A DNA stretch of 64,000 nucleotides from CACIIZ01 sp045565285 (lineage in GTDB: Bacteria; Pseudomonadota; Alphaproteobacteria; Rhodobacterales; Rhodobacteraceae). The notes beneath the pieces are model-generated. The model was not told the DNA's origin, ran no database searches, and worked only from the letters and a program-made list of their open reading frames with translations. The stretch spans positions 17,907 through 81,906 of the forward strand of contig JBJLFR010000021.1 of NCBI GenBank assembly GCA_045565285.1, written 5' to 3'. A program made the position numbers and the translations under genes. Below are positions 46,792 to 54,965 of the stretch, piece after piece (the stretch's first letter is position 1; every line of letters starts with the position of its first letter).

Positions 46792-46982
46792 TTCTGGCCA
46801 TCAATAATAGTAGCAGCTCCTGTAACTGCAGCACCTGCTTTACAGTCGTCAAAAAATATCTCGCCAAAAACACAACCTGCTGCAACATTTTTAGCTAATC
46901 TTTCACCCTCAGGTGTAATATATTTTGTTTGGCAAGATGCTAAAACAAATAACAAGACAGGTAATATAAAAATTTTTTTCAT
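46788..46982 (-). CDS. Small lipoprotein with glycine-rich body
   Basis: 64 residues. Signal peptide and lipobox VLASC give lipidation at about Cys17. The mature part has two further cysteines and the alanine/glycine-rich GAAVTGAATIIDG. Ends 4 bases inside the convergent methyltransferase stop. Likely outer-membrane or periplasmic; family not identified. Confidence 0.7.
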   Translation of the reverse strand: MKKIFILPVLLFVLASCQTKYITPEGERLAKNVAAGCVFGEIFFDDCKAGAAVTGAATIIDGQN

Positions 46983-47175
46983 TTTAATTTGATATCCTTA
47001 ATTTTTTTATTTAATAATAATTTCTATTTTTTATTAATATATTTTAAAATAGTGTTGTCTAATAAATAAAATTACACTTATGGATTAATTTTTCAAGTAA
47101 AATGAGAAAATTTAAGTATTAAAAATAATAATTCTTGTGTTGATTAATTTTTTTACTAATTTTGAGGAATAACTT

Positions 47176-47595
47176 ATGAATTTAAAGTTTCACCATATTA
47201 ATTTGGTTTCAAAAAATTTGGATGAATTAAGTGATTTTTACCAAAATATCCTTGGTTTAGAACCTTTATCTCAGGATAATTTTAAACGAACGGAACCTTC
47301 TGATAATGAAGGCTATTCAGGGAAAATTCAGTTTGTAAGCGATGGAAATATCCAAATGCATCTTGCAGAAAAAGACTTAAGTGTTGCTGCAAAAAATAAA
47401 CACTTTTTAAATCCTGTTGAAAGTGGTCATATTGCATTTAGAACAGATAACATTGAAAACATAAAAAAGGTTTTACAAAAAAATAATATCTATTTTGCTG
47501 ATTATGGTAATGCTTTTTCGAAAGAGTGGTATCAGATTTTTTTTCAGGATCCTGAAGGTAACGTTGTTGAAGTACATCAGGAAATTTCAAAATAA
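47176..47595 (+). CDS. VOC/glyoxalase-family protein
   Basis: 139 residues with two beta-alpha-beta-beta-beta modules. Possible metal ligands: His in FHHINLVS, His in GHIAFRTDNI, and Glu in NVVEVHQEI. Similar to glyoxalase-like dioxygenase-fold proteins of unknown substrate. It is free-standing, with GAGGAA ribosome site. Confidence 0.87.
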   Translation: MNLKFHHINLVSKNLDELSDFYQNILGLEPLSQDNFKRTEPSDNEGYSGKIQFVSDGNIQMHLAEKDLSVAAKNKHFLNPVESGHIAFRTDNIENIKKVLQKNNIYFADYGNAFSKEWYQIFFQDPEGNVVEVHQEISK

Positions 47596-47766
47596 AACTT
47601 TTAAAAACTACTTTTCCAATTTTAATGCTTATAAAAAACTTGAGTAACATTTTTTCAGAATAAAAAGCAATAGCTTGATTTAGACAGATTAGGAATTACC
47701 ACCCATTAAATGTAGTCAATTAAAAATACAAGTATTGCTTTTATATTTTATGATCGGTAAGGACAA

Positions 47767-48828
47767 TTATTTTTCGGCTGTAATGACCATATTAGTAGAA
47801 TTCTTTTTTATTATTTTGCATTTGCTGAACCCAGCATCTTCTAAAATTTTGAAAAGTTTCTTTGGCCCTGCTTGCGCTCCAAGTGCTAATCCTTTTTTCT
47901 GTGATTTAGAAGTTGGGATACACCCCATTGTAGAAAATGAATAATACATTTGGCCAACTGTATTAAAATTATCCTCTGGTAGGTCTGAGGCAAATGGTTC
48001 TATTAAAATTAATGTTCCAGAATTATTTAAATGATTAAAAGCATATTTGGAAGCACCTAAAGGATCTCCCATATCATGTAAACAATCAAAAAATGTTATA
48101 ATATCAAATTTTCCATTATAATTTTCTGCGTCCGCTACTTTAAATTGGGCATTATTTAAATTCTTTTTTTTAGCCTCTTTAATGGCTGTTTCAATTGATG
48201 GTTTATGTATATCGAAACCAAATACTTTGGAGTTTTGAAAAGCTTGAGCAATCATCATAGAAGAAACACCAAAACCGCAACCGATATCGGCAAAATTACA
48301 CCCTTTTTTTAATTTTTTTTCTACATTCGGAATAGCCGGTATCCATTTTTTAAGTAAATTGGAAGAATATGAAGGTCTAAAAAATCTTGCAGTACCTGAG
48401 AAAATACATGGGTGAGTACTTTCATAATTGATACCTTCACCTGTTTTAAAAGCATCTTTTACTTTATCAATATTATGAATATTACCACTCAAAATATCAA
48501 ACGCTCCCAACATAAAAGCAGAACTGTCTTCAAATGAAAAAACTGCTTTTTGTTCTTCTGACATATAAAATCTTGAGACACTTTCTGTATGAGATATATA
48601 ACCTGAAGCACACATAGCAAGTAACCATTCTCTGGCATATCTTTGATCGATTTTAGCATAATTAGAAAACTCACTTTCTGTACATGGTCCTTGTTTTCCT
48701 AAAACAATAAAAAGTCCAAGCTCATCTCCTATTCTCATGAGGGGTATTAAAGCGGAGGCTGAAATGTCTTGCATGATTTTCCATTGAAGTCTTTTTAGTT
48801 TTTCTATCGAAAGCTCTTGTTCTATCAT
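47767..48828 (-). CDS. Class I methyltransferase with N-terminal winged-helix domain
   Basis: 353 residues. N-terminal part (about 15-90) looks like the dimerisation/winged-helix domain of acetylserotonin-type O-methyltransferases (GDELGLFIVLGKQGPCTESEF). SAM-binding motif NFADIGCGFGVSSMMIAQ and post-I VFGFDIHKPSIE lie in the second half, followed by FDIITFFDCLHDMGDP. Such proteins are found widely in marine bacteria; substrate unknown. It stands alone on the minus strand. Confidence 0.85.
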   Translation of the reverse strand: MIEQELSIEKLKRLQWKIMQDISASALIPLMRIGDELGLFIVLGKQGPCTESEFSNYAKIDQRYAREWLLAMCASGYISHTESVSRFYMSEEQKAVFSFEDSSAFMLGAFDILSGNIHNIDKVKDAFKTGEGINYESTHPCIFSGTARFFRPSYSSNLLKKWIPAIPNVEKKLKKGCNFADIGCGFGVSSMMIAQAFQNSKVFGFDIHKPSIETAIKEAKKKNLNNAQFKVADAENYNGKFDIITFFDCLHDMGDPLGASKYAFNHLNNSGTLILIEPFASDLPEDNFNTVGQMYYSFSTMGCIPTSKSQKKGLALGAQAGPKKLFKILEDAGFSKCKIIKKNSTNMVITAEK

Positions 48829-49197
48829 ATAAACCTTTTTCTTTAATAAATTAATAATACTGGTATTAAACTTGCAAGAAAAAATATGGTTGAAAGCTCA
48901 GCCCTGTTTGTAAAAGGTATGTCTGCTTTCCTCCAACTTGCCTTTAGAAGCTCCATTTGATCAATGGGGCTTCTTTATTTTAAACTTCAAAATATAAAGT
49001 ATTATTTTAAAAATTTCTATTAACTTTTAAATTTTTTAGTTAAATAATATTTTTGTGCATTTGAATATGTTCTTAAATAATCTTTTCTTACCAATATGAA
49101 GTTATTATGTTATTTGGTTTAATCTTAAATTGACGATTTATTAGAAATATATTGATGAAAACTTTACTGTTAATTAAATGAAAGTTTGAGAAGTTTA
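48829..49197. other. Intergenic region, possible small RNA
   Basis: No supported protein gene. A plus-strand terminator ends at about 48980 though no plus-strand gene precedes it for over a kilobase, so a small RNA of 80-120 nt ending there is possible. It would contain GCTTTCCTCCAACTTGC (48925-48941), whose reverse complement occurs nearly intact at 43454-43471. Confidence 0.35.
48946..48980 (+). terminator. Rho-independent terminator
   Basis: Arms AGAAGCTCCATT and AATGGGGCTTCT (12 bases, one G-T pair) with loop TGATC, followed by TTATTTT. Orientation is plus. It has no protein-coding gene in front of it. Confidence 0.8.
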
Positions 49198-50079
49198 TTG
49201 AATACAAAAAAAATTAATTTCGGATATTTTTATGCCATTTTTTGTATGATAGCATGGAGTTTTATTCCAATAATATCAAGACTTGGACAATTAACATTAA
49301 ATTTTTATCAATTGCTTTTTTGGTCTAATATTATTTCTTTAATTTGTTTAGGATTAATATTCTATCTATCTAAAGTTTGGAAATCCAGCTCCTTATCTAA
49401 AACTCATTATTTATATAACTTATTTTTAGGGTCTCTTGGTTGTTCATTATACTATTTATTTTTGTATTACGGTTACCATGAAGGTAATAGTATTGAAGTA
49501 CTAATTATTCAATATTCTTGGCCTCTCCAGATGATTATTTTAAGTTCTTTATTGATGAAAGAGAAATTAAATTTTTCCAAACTCTTAGCAGTATTTATTG
49601 GATTTTTGGGAATTATCATTATTGTAACAAAAGGTAATTTTGAGGATATAAATTTTTCTGGAATAAATATAAGTCTTTCAGTTTTATTAGGCGCTTTTTG
49701 TTTTGCTTTATTTTCTATTTTAAGTAAAAAATCTAAAGTAGATCTTATTCATTTTTCCTTTCTTATATTCTTAGGAGGGACTATTACTTCAACATTAGCT
49801 TTAGTATTTTTTTCCACTTTTCAGTATCCCACTTTCAAAGAATTACTACCAATTATAATTAATGGAATTTTCATAAATGGTGTCTCTTACATTTTTTGGT
49901 TTAAGGCTTTAAAATCAATACCAATTACGAATTCTGCAATTTTAGTTTTTCTAACACCTATTTTGTCATTAATTTGGATTATAATACTATTTAAAGAACA
50001 GATTTACATATCATATATATTTGGAGGATCTATAGTATTAATTTCTAGTCTGTATTGTTTAAAAGAAAAAAGTAGTTAA
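49186..50079 (+). CDS. EamA/DMT-family transporter
   Basis: 297 residues, two EamA repeats, ten predicted membrane segments; first repeat ends near IIIVTKGNFEDIN, second repeat near SIVLISSLYCLKEK. The conserved FIPIISRLGQ and SAILVFLTPILSLIW loops are visible. Start is ambiguous between TTG at 49186 and TTG at 49198. Substrate not known; relatives export amino acids, metabolites or nucleotides. Confidence 0.87.
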   Translation: MRSLLNTKKINFGYFYAIFCMIAWSFIPIISRLGQLTLNFYQLLFWSNIISLICLGLIFYLSKVWKSSSLSKTHYLYNLFLGSLGCSLYYLFLYYGYHEGNSIEVLIIQYSWPLQMIILSSLLMKEKLNFSKLLAVFIGFLGIIIIVTKGNFEDINFSGINISLSVLLGAFCFALFSILSKKSKVDLIHFSFLIFLGGTITSTLALVFFSTFQYPTFKELLPIIINGIFINGVSYIFWFKALKSIPITNSAILVFLTPILSLIWIIILFKEQIYISYIFGGSIVLISSLYCLKEKSS

Positions 50080-50088
50080 ATCAAAAAA

Positions 50089-50286
50089 ATGAATGAAAAC
50101 TTATTTATAAGTCCCTGTATAGGCATATGCACTCTTGATCAAGATTCTCAAAATTGTTTAGGATGTGGTAGAACTAAAGATGAAATTTCAAAATGGATTC
50201 AATTAAGCCATGATGAAAGAATGGTAATTATGAAAAGATTGGGTTATGGACAAAGAAAAAATAAAAAAAGGCCTATAAAAAAATAA
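50089..50286 (+). CDS. DUF1289 family protein
   Basis: 65 residues with the family cysteine pattern SPCIGICTLD...CLGCGRTKDEI followed by W and MKRLG; three to four cysteines could bind a metal. Found next to many alphaproteobacterial genes. It follows the DMT transporter after 9 bases and is likely cotranscribed. Confidence 0.88.
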   Translation: MNENLFISPCIGICTLDQDSQNCLGCGRTKDEISKWIQLSHDERMVIMKRLGYGQRKNKKRPIKK

Positions 50287-50427
50287 AATTAAATATTAAT
50301 TTTTTTCAATCCAACAAATACTCTAAAAATATTCTTCTGTTATTCCTATTTATTTTTTCAAAAGTGTTACCTTCCTAAAGTTAAATTAAAAATGAAGAAT
50401 TTAAGAAATAGATTATAGGGGTATTTA

Positions 50428-51438
50428 TTATGTAAATAGAAGATTTCTAACTTTTTCTAACATTTCTTTATTTATTTTCCTTGAATCAGTATTCAATCTA
50501 TTTTTGTGGCGTCTTTCTCCGGGTATTCGTATGCCCTCTAATTTAGTTAACTTTTCTAAAAATTCTGATGTATGATCTTCCCAATTAATACCTGCAACTA
50601 ATTTAGGATTAATGGCAATGATTAGTTCACCACCTTTGGGTGGTCCTCCATCATTGTTATCTTTTTTTCCAGCTTCATAGGAAAAATTATCTCCAGTAAG
50701 TCCTGCTGATAGTAACTCTACCATTAAAGAAATTAAAGATCCCTTATAACCCCCGAATGGTAAAAGAACACCTTTAATAACTTCTTTTGGGTCATTTGTA
50801 GCTTTGCCGTTAGGACCTAAACCTGTTCCCTCAGGTAATTGATGTCCGTCTCTAGCTGCAATTTGTACATCTCCCATGGCAAGTCTTGAGGTAGCCATGT
50901 CAAATACAATAGGTGTTTTAGCAGTTCTTGGCCATGCAAAAGAAATTGGATTAGTACCAAAAAAAGCTTTTTTTGCACCCGCAGGTGCAACCATTGGTTT
51001 TGCAGCAGTACAAGCTATCCCTACTAAATTTCTATTTGCTAAAAATTCGGTTTCAGGCCATAGAGCGGCAAAATGGAATGTATTTGTAATTTTCATAATG
51101 GCAATACCAAGTTTTTCAGCAGCATCTGATAAAATAGGTAATCCTTTTTCAAGAGAATAGGGAGTAAAACCAAAATTTCCATCAATAGAAATTATGGAAG
51201 GTAAGCTTTTATCTATTTTAGGTTCTGCATCGCCCTTTACTTTGCCAGATTTTAATGAAGCTATATATCCAGGTATTCTAAATAACCCATGAGATAATGA
51301 ACCATCTCTTTCAGCATCATGCACAGTTTTAGAAAGAGCAATTGCGTTATTTTTATTACATCCATTTTTAGTAAAGACTTCAAATGCTAAGTCATAAATT
51401 TCTTTCAAACTTATTTCCTCAGTTTTAATTTCTGACAT
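50428..51438 (-). CDS. Malate/L-lactate dehydrogenase (Ldh2) family reductase
   Basis: 336 residues of the YlbC/ComC/DpkA family: HGLFRIPGYIAS, GIAMMKI-like GIAIMKITNTFHFA with the catalytic His, FFGTNPISFAWPR, FDMATSRLAMGDV and GYKGSLISLMVELL. Relatives reduce malate, ureidoglycolate or cyclic imines (piperideine/pyrroline-2-carboxylate). NADPH/NADH preference not readable. It is the last gene of a minus-strand run after the DUF3726-like gene (81-base gap), so its substrate may come from that pathway. Confidence 0.88.
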   Translation of the reverse strand: MSEIKTEEISLKEIYDLAFEVFTKNGCNKNNAIALSKTVHDAERDGSLSHGLFRIPGYIASLKSGKVKGDAEPKIDKSLPSIISIDGNFGFTPYSLEKGLPILSDAAEKLGIAIMKITNTFHFAALWPETEFLANRNLVGIACTAAKPMVAPAGAKKAFFGTNPISFAWPRTAKTPIVFDMATSRLAMGDVQIAARDGHQLPEGTGLGPNGKATNDPKEVIKGVLLPFGGYKGSLISLMVELLSAGLTGDNFSYEAGKKDNNDGGPPKGGELIIAINPKLVAGINWEDHTSEFLEKLTKLEGIRIPGERRHKNRLNTDSRKINKEMLEKVRNLLFT

Positions 51439-51519
51439 TTTTAATACCTATTTTTTAAATTCTAAACAATATTAACATTTTTAAGTTTTAATTTTTTTCT
51501 TTTATACATAAATAATGAA

Positions 51520-52152
51520 TTAGTCATTATCTAATAAACCTGCTCCTGCACCAGAGTTTCTTGATATTATTGTTTCAGGAACGTAGGTTTTATTTGCTTT
51601 TAATTCTAAATATTCCCAGTTTTTTATAGTAACACCATGAACTCTTTTTTTTATTTTTATGGTTTTTAAAAATTTATTTGATTTATACCATTTTATTATA
51701 AAAAACCCTTTTAATTTATTTATTTTAAAAAATTTAAAATTTACGTCTATTTTATATAGAATTTGTTCTTTTTTATTTGATATATTAAAGGTACCCCCAT
51801 AGTTTTTACATGTATTTGCTAATAATGAGAAAAATATAAGTGGTGATATAATTTGGTTGGAAATAATGGTTGTTTTGTTATTTCCTGAGATTAACCAATC
51901 GATAATAGGTATGGCATTTCTAATAGGATCCAAATTTTTAATAATTAATTGATTTTTTTCTTTTTTGATAGCAAGGTTTCTATCTAATCTTAAAACACTT
52001 ATTAATTTCACGAATTCGTTACAGCCATCAATATTATTTTTATGTAAGAATGCAATAGCCTTACCTATGTCATCAGCCCAATCTTCATAAATTTTTTCTG
52101 AAATGCATGATTTTTTTACAATCTGGTATACTTCATTTTGCGAAACTATCAT
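51520..52152 (-). CDS. DUF3726-like protein
   Basis: About 210 residues from the ATG at 52152, 14 bases after the upstream gene's stop. The start VSQNEVYQIVKKSCISEKI and DWADDIGKAIAFLHKNNIDG match the DUF3726 pattern as I remember it (an N-terminal NEV/A-x-KAARGAG then W-x-EE-x-G-x-A-x-WL). C-terminal half is strand-rich and ends RNSGAGAGLLDND. Function unknown; the family occurs in alphaproteobacteria. The assignment is by pattern only and moderately uncertain. Confidence 0.6.
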   Translation of the reverse strand: MIVSQNEVYQIVKKSCISEKIYEDWADDIGKAIAFLHKNNIDGCNEFVKLISVLRLDRNLAIKKEKNQLIIKNLDPIRNAIPIIDWLISGNNKTTIISNQIISPLIFFSLLANTCKNYGGTFNISNKKEQILYKIDVNFKFFKINKLKGFFIIKWYKSNKFLKTIKIKKRVHGVTIKNWEYLELKANKTYVPETIISRNSGAGAGLLDND

Positions 52153-52165
52153 TTTATAATTAAGT

Positions 52166-53881
52166 TTAATTTGGCACAGTTGCAAATGACCAATCATCAT
52201 AATTTTTATTGCTTGAAATAAATTCTGAAGCAATTGGTGCTCCTTGAAATAAAGTAATTCTTGTCCACCTATCTGACTTTGGATCAAATTTACTAGCTCC
52301 AAAAAAAGACAGTTTGCATCTCAGCATATCAATAGGTCTACAATTTTTATCAACTAAATTATCTCTAATTTCTGAATAGGGATACTTAAAAGTATTTTGG
52401 ATTCTTCTTATAATAAATCTCTGCGATGGTTCTTTAAGTAAAAATTTGGCTATTGTTTCATTTTTATTAGGATACGAATCTAATATTTTTTTTAGTTTTT
52501 TTACATAGAGTGGTATATTAAAAGGCATTTCTAATTCAGCTCCCTTTTCTTCATACCTATTTCCTAATCTTGGTTCTAACTTTTCCTGTGAAACATACCA
52601 AAAATAGGTATCAGCACCTTCTTTTTTTAGATCCAATTTGAAAACCCAATCATAATTTTTTTTGATAATTTCAGCTAGCTCTGAAATTAACATAGAACTA
52701 ATTATTTTGGGTTCATTTGCATTTGCTAGACATTCTTCTATTCCATAAAAATGATTTGGGGCAAATTCAATAATTATTGAAGCTATCAATTCTTGTGTTT
52801 CCACTGATAAATTACTTGTTTTATCAAAAATTAATCGAAAAGGATATTCATTTGAAAATTTTTCTTTATTTAATTTTTTAATTATTAAATTAATTTCAGA
52901 TTGTAAAATTTTTATTCTTCTTGACTGAATTTTATCTTCTACAACCCATTCATTAATATGCTTGTTTGCTCTAGTTAATAATTGAAAAAATCTTTGATAT
53001 TGGGAATCATTTATTTTTTTAAAATTCAATACGTTAGCTAGAATTAGTTCTTTAGCCATTATCCAACTGTGTAATAATGAGGGATGATTTACCAAGAAAG
53101 GAGCCATACCAAGACCAGTGGAATTCCCAATTCCTAAGTATCTTTTTAAATCATAATTGAGAGTAACTGCATTTTCCCCTCCTTTTATTTTTGCGCAATG
53201 CTCAATATAAAAAAAAGAGAACTCTCTAATTAAAAACACTGTTAACATTTCCACCTGGAAAGGGGGGGTTAATTCTTTGAAATTTGAAAATAAATTCCTA
53301 TCTGCAATTCCAAATTTCCCATTACCATAAACAGCAGTAGTTCTCATTAAATAACTTGTTTTTATAATCTTATTTTTTGATGGTTGTTTACCATTTGCTA
53401 AGCAATTTAATACATGCTCAAAGAGAGTAACTGATTTATTAGCTCTTGACAAAACTAGAACATTTTCATCAAAACGACCTTTCTCTTGGATTTTAACTTG
53501 TGTTTTTAGTTTCTTTATTTTGTGATCACTTGGAATACCCCAATAAAGGCAGAAACTGGCATCCCATTTTGTTGCAATAACCCTATCTGATCTATCTTGA
53601 GAACTTAATTTATCAGTAAAACATATTAAGGAGAATATTTGATTTCCTAATTCTATTGAAAGAACACAATAACTATCTTCATCAGAATTTAATTTATTTT
53701 TTCTTATTTGAAAGTTTGGATTTTTTTTAAATAGGTTTCTAATTAATATTCTCATGAAACTAAATTTTTGAGGAAATAATGATCCTAGTCTTTCCAAATT
53801 CATAACTGTTTCTGGATTTCTAATATTTTGGGGTATATTACCGCATTGAAACGCATTTTTCGATTTTGTATTATTCACCAT
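52166..53881 (-). CDS. Large conserved-type protein of unknown function (571 aa)
   Basis: 571 residues from the ATG at 53881 (MVNNTKSK), which overlaps the M19-like gene's stop by 11 bases. No signal peptide or membrane segment. Readable pieces: an N-terminal NPETVMNLERLGSLFPQKFSFMRIL, LLRTTAVYGNGKFGIADR-like YLMRTTAVYGNGKFGIADR, a YLGIGNSTGLGMAPFLVNHP stretch and a C-terminal RCKLSFFGASKFDPKSDRW. The glycine-rich blocks look like enzyme active-site loops rather than structural repeats. I do not recognise a named family. Translationally coupled to the M19-like gene and followed by the DUF3726-like gene. Confidence 0.75.
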   Translation of the reverse strand: MVNNTKSKNAFQCGNIPQNIRNPETVMNLERLGSLFPQKFSFMRILIRNLFKKNPNFQIRKNKLNSDEDSYCVLSIELGNQIFSLICFTDKLSSQDRSDRVIATKWDASFCLYWGIPSDHKIKKLKTQVKIQEKGRFDENVLVLSRANKSVTLFEHVLNCLANGKQPSKNKIIKTSYLMRTTAVYGNGKFGIADRNLFSNFKELTPPFQVEMLTVFLIREFSFFYIEHCAKIKGGENAVTLNYDLKRYLGIGNSTGLGMAPFLVNHPSLLHSWIMAKELILANVLNFKKINDSQYQRFFQLLTRANKHINEWVVEDKIQSRRIKILQSEINLIIKKLNKEKFSNEYPFRLIFDKTSNLSVETQELIASIIIEFAPNHFYGIEECLANANEPKIISSMLISELAEIIKKNYDWVFKLDLKKEGADTYFWYVSQEKLEPRLGNRYEEKGAELEMPFNIPLYVKKLKKILDSYPNKNETIAKFLLKEPSQRFIIRRIQNTFKYPYSEIRDNLVDKNCRPIDMLRCKLSFFGASKFDPKSDRWTRITLFQGAPIASEFISSNKNYDDWSFATVPN

Positions 53882-54857
53882 GAAAATTCTTATCATAAAA
53901 ATTTAACCAATTTAGTCCCATTATTTTCAAGGCTTCTTGATTGTTAAAACCAATTTTTTTAAGTCCGTCTAGAATGTTGGGAAAGTCACTTGTTTTTTTA
54001 AACCATGTCGGTTGATTAGGGAATCCAGCATCATCCTTAGCACCTTCACCATAATCTATTTCTTTTGACCATGTTCCATTTCTCATCCATTCTACTACAC
54101 TATCAGGTTGATTTTGACAAATATCTGATCCAATCCCAATGTTATCAACTCCGTATTTATCAGCTGATTGAGCTATCATAGTTGAAAAACTTTCCAGTGT
54201 ACAATTTGATCCATCCTTTAAGTGATGGGGATATATAGAAAAACCAATCATTCCTCCAGCTGAAGTTACCTCTTTTATTAATATATCTGATTTATTTCTT
54301 TTGGAGGGATGCCACCAAATTGGATTAGCATGTGAAATAACAATAGGCCTTTCAGAGTATTTAATAGCATCAAAGCTTGATTTTTCTGATGTATGACTGA
54401 CATCAATTACTAAACCAATTCTATTCATTTCTTTTATGGCTTGTTTGCCAAATCTAGTTATACCAGGATCGGTTTCTTCATAGCAGCCTGTTGCAAGTAG
54501 GGATTGGTTATTATAACTTAGCTGCATAAATCTTGCTCCTAGTTTATGTAAAACTTCAATTAGTCCAATATTTTCTTCTATTGGTGAGCAATTTTGAAAT
54601 CCAAAAATGATTGCAGTCTTATCTGTATTATAGGCATTTTTTACATCATCTGCAGATTTTGCTAAAGTTAGACGATTAGGATAGAGTTCGATATATTTAT
54701 TCCATTTTATAATATTTTCAATTGTTTGTCTGAAGTTTTCATGATAGCTAATGGTCACGTGGACTGCAGATAGATTTCCTTCTTTCATTTCTTTGAATAC
54801 TTTTGGTGACCAGTTAGAATATTGAAGGTTATCGATAAATAATGGTTTTGCAGACAT
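53871..54857 (-). CDS. M19 dipeptidase-like protein lacking several metal ligands
   Basis: 328 residues of the membrane/renal dipeptidase fold: DVSHTSEKSSFDAI (His154) and PIVISHANPIWWH (His176) match two zinc ligands, and NNQSLLATGCYEETDPGITRFG is the family loop. The usual N-terminal H-x-D pair is replaced (IDNLQYSNW, residues 8-16, with Leu and Tyr at those positions) and the bridging Glu of GVEGG is replaced by Gln88 in GFQNC. No signal peptide. So ordinary dinuclear-zinc peptidase activity is doubtful. First gene of the minus-strand operon, divergent from the aldehyde dehydrogenase. Confidence 0.82.
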   Translation of the reverse strand: MSAKPLFIDNLQYSNWSPKVFKEMKEGNLSAVHVTISYHENFRQTIENIIKWNKYIELYPNRLTLAKSADDVKNAYNTDKTAIIFGFQNCSPIEENIGLIEVLHKLGARFMQLSYNNQSLLATGCYEETDPGITRFGKQAIKEMNRIGLVIDVSHTSEKSSFDAIKYSERPIVISHANPIWWHPSKRNKSDILIKEVTSAGGMIGFSIYPHHLKDGSNCTLESFSTMIAQSADKYGVDNIGIGSDICQNQPDSVVEWMRNGTWSKEIDYGEGAKDDAGFPNQPTWFKKTSDFPNILDGLKKIGFNNQEALKIMGLNWLNFYDKNFHGE

Positions 54858-54965
54858 CTTTTTTTTACTAATAATGAACGATATGAGATTTATAAATTAA
54901 AATAACAAAAATATTATATAATTTCTATGCATTTTACTTAAAATGTAAATATGGGAGGAATTCAA

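Noticed and set aside
48829..49000. RNase P, 6S or SRP RNA at the GGAGGAAAGC stretch
   Set aside because: The GGAGGAAA similarity to RNase P is short, lies on the wrong strand relative to free space, and no other conserved helices are visible.
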